From NCBI GenBank assembly GCA_903897985.1, contig CAIUDS010000762.1, positions 1 through 5,606 of the forward strand: a DNA stretch of 5,606 bases, read 5' to 3'. Under the pieces are notes generated by a model. The model did not search any database. It was not told the origin of the DNA and worked only from the letters and a program-made list of their open reading frames with translations. The translations under genes were made by a program, and so were the position numbers. Below, piece by piece: positions 1-5,606 of this stretch. Source of the DNA: an uncultured delta proteobacterium (GTDB taxonomy: Bacteria > RBG-13-61-14 > DRUE01). Numbering within the stretch: position 1 is the first letter of the stretch; each line of letters starts with the position of its first letter.

Positions 1-11
1 CATGCCTCCCG

Positions 12-38
12 AGCATACCCCCCCCCTGACCTTGTCAA
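12..38 (-). promoter_or_regulatory. Possible divergent promoter with a G9 spacer
   Basis: Read on the minus strand, TTGACA (38 to 33) is followed after 15 bases by TATGCT (17 to 12). Nine of the spacer bases are one uninterrupted G run (26 to 18). The hexamers resemble a sigma-70 promoter, but 15 bases is shorter than the usual 16-18. A minus-strand ATG (3 to 1) preceded almost immediately by GGGAGG (10 to 5) lies at the window edge. It is too close to the expected start of transcription and to its own SD-like sequence to be a normal start. The hexamer matches are seen; promoter function is inferred and weak. Confidence 0.22.
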
Positions 39-67
39 AAATTTTCAAGAAAGTGGGTCAAGGCTTC

Positions 68-94
68 CGGTCCCGCGTTTTCGCGGGATGACCG
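68..94. repeat. GC-rich hairpin upstream of res
   Basis: TCCCGCG (71-77) and CGCGGGA (82-88) form a perfect 7-bp stem closed by a TTTT loop. CGG (68-70) can extend it by pairing with CCG (92-94), leaving TGA (89-91) bulged on one side. No run of T follows, so it is not a textbook intrinsic terminator in the + direction. It may end transcription of something upstream, or be one copy of a dispersed palindromic intergenic repeat. The arms are seen; the role is unknown. Confidence 0.5.
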
Positions 95-113
95 CTTCTG
101 ACACTGAAATCGG

Positions 114-119
114 TATAAT
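114..119 (+). promoter_or_regulatory. Candidate -10 box (TATAAT) for res
   Basis: A perfect TATAAT sits 72 bases upstream of the chosen res start. The 16-18 base window upstream has no good TTGACA match and there is no TGn extension, so only the -10 box supports it. Transcription from here would begin near 126 and give a leader of about 65 nt that includes the AGGAGG at 171-176. The string TATAATAGA also occurs at the promoter before the antitoxin gene. Confidence 0.4.
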
Positions 120-141
120 AGATTTAAGGCAAATTCAGAGC

Positions 142-170
142 TTGACTTTGCCTTTGCGGGGTTGTATAAG
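142..170 (+). promoter_or_regulatory. Second candidate promoter for res (TTGACT-17-TATAAG)
   Basis: TTGACT (142-147) is separated by exactly 17 bases from TATAAG (165-170). Each hexamer differs from consensus at one position, so by sequence this is a better complete sigma-70 promoter than the TATAAT upstream. Transcription would start near 177, just after the AGGAGG at 171-176. That mRNA would have a leader of only about 15 nt and would lack the Shine-Dalgarno sequence. Whether this promoter is used is inference. Confidence 0.4.
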
Positions 171-176
171 AGGAGG
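171..176 (+). promoter_or_regulatory. Ribosome binding site that sets the res start
   Basis: AGGAGG lies 15 bases before ATG 192, which is longer than the usual 5-9. It still excludes the in-frame TTG at 162, because that codon is upstream of the site and the site would then be coding. A weaker AAGG directly abuts the ATG. No other in-frame start codon lies between the site and 192, so ATG 192 is preferred. Confidence 0.55.
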
Positions 177-191
177 AAATTAGAAGCAAGG

Positions 192-3014
192 ATGGCTGGA
201 AAAGCAAAATCAACCGAGCAATTTTCTCCGCTCTATCTTGCGGAAACGCTTGAGCAGGAAGTGACCTCCTGGAGTCGTCAAGGCTGGCACAGCGGCATCA
301 GCCAAACGACTCAAGACCTTCTTGAATATTGGTTCCGCCGCGACGAGGAAAGCGCGGGAGGATTCTACCAATGCCAGAAAACCGCGATCGAAACCATTAT
401 TTACTGCCATGAGGTTCTTCGGATCAAAACCCTCAAAGACCTTTACATAAAATTTGCGCCGGAAGCCCTGGAAAAACATTTGGTCCTCAAGGAAGAAGTT
501 GAATCAATTCCCTTTGCAAAATACTGCATGAAAATGGCCACCGGCTCCGGCAAAACCTGGGTGCTCCTGGCCCTGATCATCTGGCAATACTTCAACAGCA
601 TCCGGGGCGAGAAAAAGGAAGACGATCTTTTCTCGTCGAGGTTTTTTGTGGTGGCGCCTGGCCATGAGGTTCTGAACCGCTTACTGGATGCCTTCAGAGG
701 CAGGCGGGATCCGAAAACCGGAAACCGCGACCCTTCGACCTCTTACCAAAACATGGACCTTTTTATTCCTCCGGGCAATCATTGGCGGGATCAATTTCAT
801 CTGGAAATTCTGGAACCGGAGGATATTAGGCCGAATAAGACTCCGCCGGACAGCCCCCTTCTCTACCTTACCAACTGGCAGCAATTCATCTTGAAGAAGC
901 GCGGCGGAAATCTCTGGGAAAAATACACCGGCGAAGATGTTGAGGAAAAGCCTCGGGGCGAGGTCATCCTTGATTTCTTGGCGGCTTATCCCGACCTGGT
1001 AGTCCTTAATGACGAGGCCCACCATGTCCACGGAAAAAAGAACCAAAGGGGAGATGAGCTGCTCTGGCGCAGGTTCCTGGCCGCCCTCTACAACCGGATG
1101 AATTCAGAGCACCAAGCCCAGCGCGGACTTTTCCTGCAGGTGGACTTTTCCGCCACGCCCTTTTTCGGGACCGGAGCTTACAAGGAATTCTTCCCGCATA
1201 TTGTCTATGACTACGACCTGACCGAAGCAACCAGGGATATGCTGGTCAAACAGCTATTCCTCGAAGAAAGGCAGCAGATTCGGGGGGAACGGCTGGAAGA
1301 GTTGGATTTCCGCGCGGAGAGGCTTGGAAAGAGTCGGGCCAAGGACCAGGTCAAAGGACTGTCGGCCGGGCAGAAACTGATGCTGGAAATCGGCCGGAAA
1401 AAACTCGAGCAAATTTCGGAAGAGTTTAGCGCCAAAGGGATTGACAAGAAGCCGGTGATGATGGTCCTTTGCGAGGACACCAAAGTGGCTGATTTTGCCA
1501 AAGACCATTTCCTCAAGTTAACCGATGAGCATGGCGAGCCTTACGACGATAAAAAAGTGATGGCTATCCATACCGGGCTTTCCGACGCGGAACTCAAAAC
1601 TGCGCGGGACCGCCTGGACAAAATTGATGATGATTCAGACCCGCTCCGGGTGGTGATCTCGGTGCTGATGCTGCGCGAGGGGTTTGACAAGAACAATATC
1701 TGCGTGACCGTGGTGCTCCGGGCCACCGAGGCGGATTTGCTGCTTGAACAAATCGTGGGCCGGGGCATCCGGCAAATGTTCCCCGAAGCCAAAAGCCCCG
1801 AACTATGGCAGTCCAAACTTGAAGCCTTTGAACAGCTTAAAGCCAAACAAACCCCTTCCAATTGTCTGGATTTCCTGTTCATTGTCGAGCATCCCCGCTT
1901 TAGGAAATTTTATGACCTGCTCCGCGAACAGGGCTACATCATCGGCGAGGGCGATACCAGCAAGATCAATGCCGGCGGAGACCTGATCCCGGTGGATGCG
2001 ATGCCGGAGCGGATCGAAAACTATGATATTGCCTGGCCGGTGATGGTTTACGAGGAAGCCAAAATCCCGGACATATCCAGAATAGATCTTAAAACTCTTC
2101 CCGGATATCCGAGCGATTTTGAGCAGTTAAAATCAATGCTCGGAAAAATTTCCATCACCGACCGCCACCTGGACACCGGCACCAAATCCAAAACCTGGAA
2201 GCTGGACAATAAATACTTCGACTATAACCATTTCCTGCGCACAGCCTCGGACGCCATCGCCCGCCAGGGCAAGACCCCGATCCTGACCGCGGCCAAGGCC
2301 AAGATCGCGGCCCTCCTGGATGAATACGCATCCAACCGGCTCTTTGGCAAAGCTATTGACTATTCTGTGCCGGAAAATTACACGGTCTTGAACTTCATCT
2401 CGGTTTTCGACTTTGTGGTGGAAGAGGTCAGAAAGGCGATCATCGCCCTGATGGACCAGGCGCAATTCAACAGCAAAAGCCTGTGGCGCAGGCTTTCTGA
2501 CTTGAAGCGGATCATGGTCCGGGAATCCAAGTCGCTGGAAACCATCAAGTGCATCTATCCCCGCTCGGGCTATAACCCGGTCGGCGGGGGCTTTGAGCGG
2601 GACTTCATGCTCAATACCCTGATCCCCTCCCCCGAAGTCCTGGCCTTTGCCCGGCTCCAAAGGAAGCACGGTCTGGTTATTTCCTACCGCGACGATAATG
2701 GCATCCTGAGGAATTATGAAGTTGATTTCATCGTCAAGACCGCGGGAAAAATCTACTTGCTGGAAACCAAGGGCGAGCGCGATTTGGAAAGCCCCACGGT
2801 CATGCTCAAGGCCCGGGCCGCGCAGTCGTGGGCGGAAAACGCCTCGCTCATCTTCCCGCCCCCGGAGCTTAACCAGCCCAAAGCATTCGAATACCTGATC
2901 CTGAATGAAACCATGTTCCGATACCATAGCGGCCTCGGCTTCTCCGCCCTCGTGCCCTTTTGCGTGGATTTGAGGAACCGCCTGATTGCCGGCTACAAGG
3001 GGAAATTGTTTTAG
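192..3014 (+). CDS. res: Type III restriction enzyme, Res (helicase-nuclease) subunit
   Basis: The 940-residue product is the ATP-dependent translocating and cleaving subunit of a type III restriction-modification enzyme, normally active only in complex with Mod. Visible superfamily 2 motifs are: a Q-motif-like FYQCQ (58-62), Walker A ATGSGKT (116-122), VVAPG (153-157), DEAH (274-277), SATP (320-323), a motif V region LREGFD (494-499) and motif VI QIVGRGIR (520-527). The C-terminal nuclease shows a PD-(D/E)xK pattern, VDF with D845 and ETK with E858 and K860. All catalytic residues appear intact, there is no frameshift, and the length is normal for the family. ATG 192 is chosen over the in-frame TTG 162, which lies upstream of the AGGAGG. 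res comes before mod here, with a toxin-antitoxin pair between them; the common order is mod then res. The partner is presumably the Mod encoded at 3756. An orphan helicase-nuclease of the same fold is less likely because a matching Mod is present. Confidence 0.95.
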   Translation: MAGKAKSTEQFSPLYLAETLEQEVTSWSRQGWHSGISQTTQDLLEYWFRRDEESAGGFYQCQKTAIETIIYCHEVLRIKTLKDLYIKFAPEALEKHLVLKEEVESIPFAKYCMKMATGSGKTWVLLALIIWQYFNSIRGEKKEDDLFSSRFFVVAPGHEVLNRLLDAFRGRRDPKTGNRDPSTSYQNMDLFIPPGNHWRDQFHLEILEPEDIRPNKTPPDSPLLYLTNWQQFILKKRGGNLWEKYTGEDVEEKPRGEVILDFLAAYPDLVVLNDEAHHVHGKKNQRGDELLWRRFLAALYNRMNSEHQAQRGLFLQVDFSATPFFGTGAYKEFFPHIVYDYDLTEATRDMLVKQLFLEERQQIRGERLEELDFRAERLGKSRAKDQVKGLSAGQKLMLEIGRKKLEQISEEFSAKGIDKKPVMMVLCEDTKVADFAKDHFLKLTDEHGEPYDDKKVMAIHTGLSDAELKTARDRLDKIDDDSDPLRVVISVLMLREGFDKNNICVTVVLRATEADLLLEQIVGRGIRQMFPEAKSPELWQSKLEAFEQLKAKQTPSNCLDFLFIVEHPRFRKFYDLLREQGYIIGEGDTSKINAGGDLIPVDAMPERIENYDIAWPVMVYEEAKIPDISRIDLKTLPGYPSDFEQLKSMLGKISITDRHLDTGTKSKTWKLDNKYFDYNHFLRTASDAIARQGKTPILTAAKAKIAALLDEYASNRLFGKAIDYSVPENYTVLNFISVFDFVVEEVRKAIIALMDQAQFNSKSLWRRLSDLKRIMVRESKSLETIKCIYPRSGYNPVGGGFERDFMLNTLIPSPEVLAFARLQRKHGLVISYRDDNGILRNYEVDFIVKTAGKIYLLETKGERDLESPTVMLKARAAQSWAENASLIFPPPELNQPKAFEYLILNETMFRYHSGLGFSALVPFCVDLRNRLIAGYKGKLF

Positions 3015-3046
3015 CCGGGGGTAGGGGTTAATTACCGGGAAAGCTG

Positions 3047-3055
3047 TGATATAAT
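3047..3055 (+). promoter_or_regulatory. Extended -10 promoter of the toxin-antitoxin pair
   Basis: TGA directly precedes a perfect TATAAT (3050-3055), which makes an extended -10 element. The -35 region (GTTAAT or TTAATT near 3027-3033) is weak, as is common for extended -10 promoters. Transcription would begin near 3062, two bases before the AGGAGG at 3064-3069. It is the only good promoter seen between res and mod, so mod may depend on it or on read-through from res. Antitoxins usually repress their own promoter; no clear operator palindrome is visible here. Confidence 0.55.
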
Positions 3056-3076
3056 AGACAGAGAGGAGGAAAGATT

Positions 3077-3283
3077 ATGAAGACTGCGGAAGAGATGATC
3101 AAGGAATTGCCTCCGGATATTCAGCAGGAGGTTCTGGACTTTGCCGAGTTCTTGATGACCAAAAAGGAGCCGCCCAAGCAGAAGCGGATGCGCCTGAGTT
3201 GGATCGGAGGTTTGAGGGAATTTCGAGATCAGTACACAGCTCTGGAGCTTAAGAAAAAAGCTTTGGAGTGGTGGGACGACTGA
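3077..3283 (+). CDS. DUF2281-type antitoxin
   Basis: This 68-residue acidic-and-basic protein has the two-part layout of DUF2281 proteins. The N-terminal helical segment contains ELPPDIQQEVLDFAEFL (residues 9-25). A lysine/proline-rich linker follows, then a C-terminal segment with WIGGLREFRDQYTALELKKK, close to the family pattern W-(A/I)-G-x-L-x-x-x-R-x-x-Y-T-x-x-E-L, ending in WWDD. In the family, such proteins sit directly before PIN-domain toxins and act as their antitoxins, with the C-terminal part expected to bind and block the toxin. AGGAGG (3064-3069) lies seven bases before the ATG, and the stop codon shares its A with the toxin start. The family assignment is by recognition of sequence pattern; neutralising activity is inferred from the neighbour. 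Confidence 0.85.
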   Translation: MKTAEEMIKELPPDIQQEVLDFAEFLMTKKEPPKQKRMRLSWIGGLREFRDQYTALELKKKALEWWDD

Positions 3284-3675
3284 TGTATCTGGTTGACACC
3301 AGCGTCTGGCTGGAGGGGCTTTTGGAGCAGGAGAAAACCCCGGAGGTAAGAAAATTTTTCAATCAGCTTGATCCGCAGTTGATTCATATTACGGATTTTG
3401 CTCTTTATTCCATGGGAATCGCCTTAAGCCGCTTGAAAAAATATGAGCTTTATGAGGATTTCCTTTCTGATACCATGCTTGATTCCGGAGTCAAGAAAAT
3501 AAGTCTCAACATCCTTGACTTGAAGCGAGTCTTATTCAATGAGCAGCAATTCAAGCTGAGTTTTGACGACGCTTACCAATACACCGCGGCCGAAAAATTC
3601 AACCTCACCCTGGTCAGCTTTGACGCCCACTTCGACCGGACCCCAAGAGGCAGAAAAACCCCGGGACAAATATAA
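3283..3675 (+). CDS. vapC: PIN-domain ribonuclease toxin (VapC-like)
   Basis: The 130-residue product fits a single PIN domain, the fold of VapC-type Mg2+-dependent RNases that cut tRNA or rRNA when not held by their antitoxin. It begins with the hallmark MYLVDTSVWLEG, giving the first acidic residue D5. Further candidate active-site acids are D38 (in ITDFAL), D95/D96 (in SFDDAYQY) and D114 and D118 (in SFDAHFDRT). The middle acid, a glutamate in many VapC proteins, appears to be D38 here. ATG 3283 is chosen because it overlaps the antitoxin stop by one base (TGATG), the usual coupled arrangement. An in-frame GTG at 3268 would add five residues before the hallmark motif and has no advantage. 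The target RNA cannot be read from sequence. The gene looks intact. Confidence 0.9.
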   Translation: MYLVDTSVWLEGLLEQEKTPEVRKFFNQLDPQLIHITDFALYSMGIALSRLKKYELYEDFLSDTMLDSGVKKISLNILDLKRVLFNEQQFKLSFDDAYQYTAAEKFNLTLVSFDAHFDRTPRGRKTPGQI

Positions 3676-3681
3676 AAATTG

Positions 3682-3744
3682 GGAGTTAGGAATTTGGAAT
3701 TAGGAATTCGGGAACCCAATTCCCAAATCCCAATTCCGAATTCC
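3682..3744. repeat. Inverted array of about seven-base units; hairpin before mod
   Basis: Four G-rich heptamers lie in tandem at 3682-3709 (variants of GGAATTA), then GGGAA (3710-3714), then four C-rich heptamers at 3715-3742 (variants of CCCAATT, the complementary type) and CC. The best fold pairs 3696-3712 with 3729-3744: 15 base pairs, one mismatch (A3702/G3738), one bulged C3709, and a 16-nt loop. The hairpin begins 20 bases after the toxin stop and ends immediately before the GGAGG of mod. There is no T tract, so it is not a standard terminator. It could protect or separate transcripts, dampen mod translation, or be a dispersed intergenic repeat. Confidence 0.75.
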
Positions 3745-3755
3745 GGAGGAAATAA

Positions 3756-5606
3756 ATGACCGAACAAATCAAAAAACGAAAAAAAGACTCGGCCCGGCTG
3801 GTCTGGGACTCCAAGCCCAAACGCGCCCCCAATCCCAGAGACATCGAGTTCCAGACCGCGGAAGTGGTCATCCCCAATCCTCAGCGCGACATCGCCCAGC
3901 TCCCCTTTTCCTTTTCGGACGGCAAAATCACGGACACCGAGCTGGACAAACAAAAAATGAACCGCCTCATCTGGGGAGACAACCTCCTCGCCATGCAAGC
4001 CCTGCTTGCCCAAGGTTACGAAGGCAAATTAAAGCTGATATTCATTGATCCTCCTTTCTCAACTGACGAGGATTACTCTTATCTATTTTCTATTGGAGAA
4101 GAATCCATTGATAAGCCACCTTCAATAATCGAAAAACTTGCCTACAAAAACACCTGGAGCGCGGGCATTGATTCATATCTTGACTTTATTTATCCGAGAC
4201 TATTTTTGATGAAAAGATTGCTTAGAAACGATGGAATGATCTTTGTGAGATATGACTACCATGTAGGTAACTATATCAAGATACTATTAGATGAAATATT
4301 TGGAAGAGATAATTTCCAAAACGAAATAGCAGTAAACAGAATTAAAAAAGGCATAACCTTTCAGGGAAAAAGATCAATGCCTGTTGCTACCGATGCTGTA
4401 TTCCTATATTTCAAATCTGATTCTACAAAATTGATTACCGTTGATAAAAAAAGAGAAACGACCCGAGAAGGTTTTTGGAGACACCTCGACGATTCATCCG
4501 GCCTACGCTATCCGAGGGAAAGAAACTTTTTCGGCAAAATTATGCTACCGCCGCCCGGCAAACATTGGAAATTTAGCCAGGAGCGCATTGATAAAATGAT
4601 CAAGGATGGAAAACTTAAGCTCAATACAAAAACTGGAAGACCGGAATATTGGGTTGAGCCCACCGATTACATAACATTAGATTCAAATTGGACCGATATT
4701 CCGGGTTATTCCTTTACCACGGGATATCCAACTGAGAATTCGGAGGACTTGCTTGAACGGGTAATAACAGTTGGAAGCGAGGAAGGAGATCTCATAGCAG
4801 ATTTTTTTAGTGGCTCAGGTACAACTTGCTCAGTAGCTGAAAGCATGAATCGGAAATGGATTGGTTGCGAATTAGGCAAGGTAGGAATTCAAGTTGCTCG
4901 CGCCCGTTTTGTTGATCAAGGTGCTAAGCCTTTTTTAATCGAGAACATCGGCAATTATCAGCGGGAAATGATTTATTTATCGGGCGGAAGCATAGGCGAG
5001 ATGCAAAAGGTGATTCTCAAGCTCTATGGCGCGACTCCGAGAAAAGGCTCGGTTGAGCTGGGGGTTCGCAACACCCTGGATGAGGGCAGACCCGAATTGG
5101 TTTATGTCGGTTATCCGGACCGGCCAGTTTCCGCCAAGAAGGCGGAGGAATTGGCTCGCATGGCGGAAACCCTGGATGGCTCGGGCTATCGTAAGCTGAT
5201 CATCCTGGCCTGGGATTACGCGTATAATTATTCCACGGAACTGGACAACCGGAAAAAGGCGTCCAAGACACCCTGGAAGACCGAGGTGAGCAGCCGGTTG
5301 ATCCCGCCGGATGTTTATGATTATTTAAAGCAGGCCAAAGACGAGGATGATCTGGAGCCATTATCCGGCAAGGTCAAGTTTTATGAACAACCCTATCTCA
5401 AGCTTTCCCAGCCCAAGGTCAAGAAGATCTCGGATAAATGGGAAGTGAGCGTCGGGATTGAAAAGTTCACTATTTTTGAATTTCCGGTTGACTCGGAGGA
5501 CCGGGAAAAATTGATGGAGATTTCCAAGAAAAAACCCTTGCTCTTGATAGATTACTGGGCCGTGGATTGGAATTATGACGGGTTCACCTTCAAGAGCCTT
5601 TGGCAG
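3756..5606 (+). CDS. mod: Type III DNA methyltransferase, Mod subunit (3' end beyond window)
   Basis: The frame is open for 617 codons to the last base, so the C-terminus is missing. Mod methylates adenine N6 at an asymmetric site using S-adenosylmethionine and supplies site recognition to Res. The family's GDNLLAMQALL (74-84) leads into motif IV DPPF (98-101), the catalytic loop. Then come LLRNDGMIFVRYDYHVGNYI (154-173) and LLDEIFG (177-183), a variable region (about 190-320) as the likely target-recognition part, GYPTENSEDLLERVI (323-337), and motif I DFFSGSGTT (349-357) for cofactor binding. Motif IV before motif I marks the beta class. DPPF replaces the commoner DPPY with another aromatic residue. 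The part after about residue 400 is not assigned to a domain. GGAGG (3745-3749) lies six bases before ATG 3756, which fixes the start. Base composition changes sharply inside the gene. N4-cytosine specificity is less likely given the Mod-Res pairing. Confidence 0.93.
   Translation, partial: MTEQIKKRKKDSARLVWDSKPKRAPNPRDIEFQTAEVVIPNPQRDIAQLPFSFSDGKITDTELDKQKMNRLIWGDNLLAMQALLAQGYEGKLKLIFIDPPFSTDEDYSYLFSIGEESIDKPPSIIEKLAYKNTWSAGIDSYLDFIYPRLFLMKRLLRNDGMIFVRYDYHVGNYIKILLDEIFGRDNFQNEIAVNRIKKGITFQGKRSMPVATDAVFLYFKSDSTKLITVDKKRETTREGFWRHLDDSSGLRYPRERNFFGKIMLPPPGKHWKFSQERIDKMIKDGKLKLNTKTGRPEYWVEPTDYITLDSNWTDIPGYSFTTGYPTENSEDLLERVITVGSEEGDLIADFFSGSGTTCSVAESMNRKWIGCELGKVGIQVARARFVDQGAKPFLIENIGNYQREMIYLSGGSIGEMQKVILKLYGATPRKGSVELGVRNTLDEGRPELVYVGYPDRPVSAKKAEELARMAETLDGSGYRKLIILAWDYAYNYSTELDNRKKASKTPWKTEVSSRLIPPDVYDYLKQAKDEDDLEPLSGKVKFYEQPYLKLSQPKVKKISDKWEVSVGIEKFTIFEFPVDSEDREKLMEISKKKPLLLIDYWAVDWNYDGFTFKSLWQ
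4021..4980. other. AT-rich block inside mod (likely exchanged segment)
   Basis: Hand counts per 60-base line give 62% G+C at 3961-4020, then 37% (4021), 33% (4081), 32% (4201) and 25% (4261). Values then stay mostly 35-53% up to 35% at 4921-4980, and jump to 57% at 4981 and 60% at 5041. Codon choice follows: AGA, ATA, TTA, CTA and ACA are frequent inside, while CTC, CTG, GCC, CGC and CCC dominate before it and CTG, GCC and CGG after it. The block spans motif IV, the variable recognition region and motif I. The contrast is seen; replacement by recombination is inferred. Relaxed codon selection in the variable part alone is a weaker alternative, because the conserved motifs are inside the block. 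Confidence 0.6.

Noticed and set aside
2..91. Small + strand open frame beginning ATG at 2 (29 codons)
   Set aside because: It has no visible ribosome binding site inside the window, low-complexity proline content from the C run, and it ends within the hairpin. It looks accidental.
1..183. Stop-free + strand frame entering from the left edge
   Set aside because: About 60 codons stay open by composition only. The frame runs through the hairpin, both res promoters and the ribosome binding site, so it is unlikely to be the end of an upstream gene.
162..191. TTG at 162 as the start of res
   Set aside because: It lies upstream of the AGGAGG at 171-176 and would encode basic residues from the ribosome binding site itself. 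ATG 192 follows the site and leads directly into the conserved N-terminus.
2133..2927. 264-codon open frame on the minus strand inside res
   Set aside because: It lies wholly antisense to a gene with complete helicase and nuclease motifs, has no recognisable domain, and is the expected mirror of GC-biased codons in res.
3015..3046. Intrinsic terminator after res
   Set aside because: Only four-base complementary arms (GGTA 3020-3023 with TACC 3033-3036) can be found and no T tract follows, so read-through into the antitoxin gene remains possible.
3671..3676. TATAAA at the toxin stop as a mod promoter
   Set aside because: No -35 match lies at 16-18 bases upstream, and the string overlaps the stop codon in an A/T-rich stretch.
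3771..3785. A6 and A7 runs in the first ten codons of mod as a phase-variation switch
   Set aside because: Phase-variable mod genes are known, but they use longer tracts or multi-copy short repeats. Runs of six and seven A in a lysine-rich start are ordinary, and the frame is intact.
3573..4013. 146-codon minus-strand open frame spanning the toxin end, the repeat array and the mod start
   Set aside because: It crosses two well-supported genes and the heptamer array. The repeated residues it would encode come from the array, and no family is recognisable.

Overview
The window carries a type III restriction-modification locus with a toxin-antitoxin pair placed between its two subunit genes. 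All four genes are on the + strand, in the order res (192-3014), DUF2281-type antitoxin (3077-3283), PIN-domain toxin (3283-3675), mod (3756 to beyond the window end). The organism is a bacterium using ordinary TGA, TAG and TAA stops, purine-rich AGGAGG/GGAGG ribosome binding sites and TATAAT-type -10 boxes. Nothing here fixes the phylum. There is no phage, transposase or tRNA signature in the window.

Positions 1-191 contain no convincing gene. They hold a run of nine C with minus-strand promoter-like hexamers around it (12-38), a strong short hairpin (68-94), and two candidate promoters for res (a TATAAT at 114-119, and TTGACT-17-TATAAG at 142-170). res encodes 940 residues with a complete set of superfamily 2 helicase motifs and a C-terminal PD-(D/E)xK nuclease motif. 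A 62-bp gap with an extended -10 promoter separates it from the antitoxin. The antitoxin and toxin are translationally coupled through a 1-base stop/start overlap.

Between toxin and mod lies an 80-bp spacer filled by an array of about seven-base units: four G-rich copies followed by four C-rich copies in inverted orientation. It can fold into a hairpin that ends exactly at the mod ribosome binding site. mod is open for 617 codons to the window edge. It is a beta-class (motif IV before motif I) amino-methyltransferase of the type III Mod kind.

Established type III biology says Res cleaves only as a complex with Mod, which supplies site recognition and methylation, so the two outer genes form one functional unit. 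The nested pair probably adds stability to the locus and brings the only recognisable promoter between res and mod. The most striking internal signal is in mod: a block at about 4021-4980, covering motif IV, the presumed target-recognition region and motif I, is much more AT-rich and uses different codons from the start and end of the same gene. This suggests the specificity-determining core was replaced by recombination.
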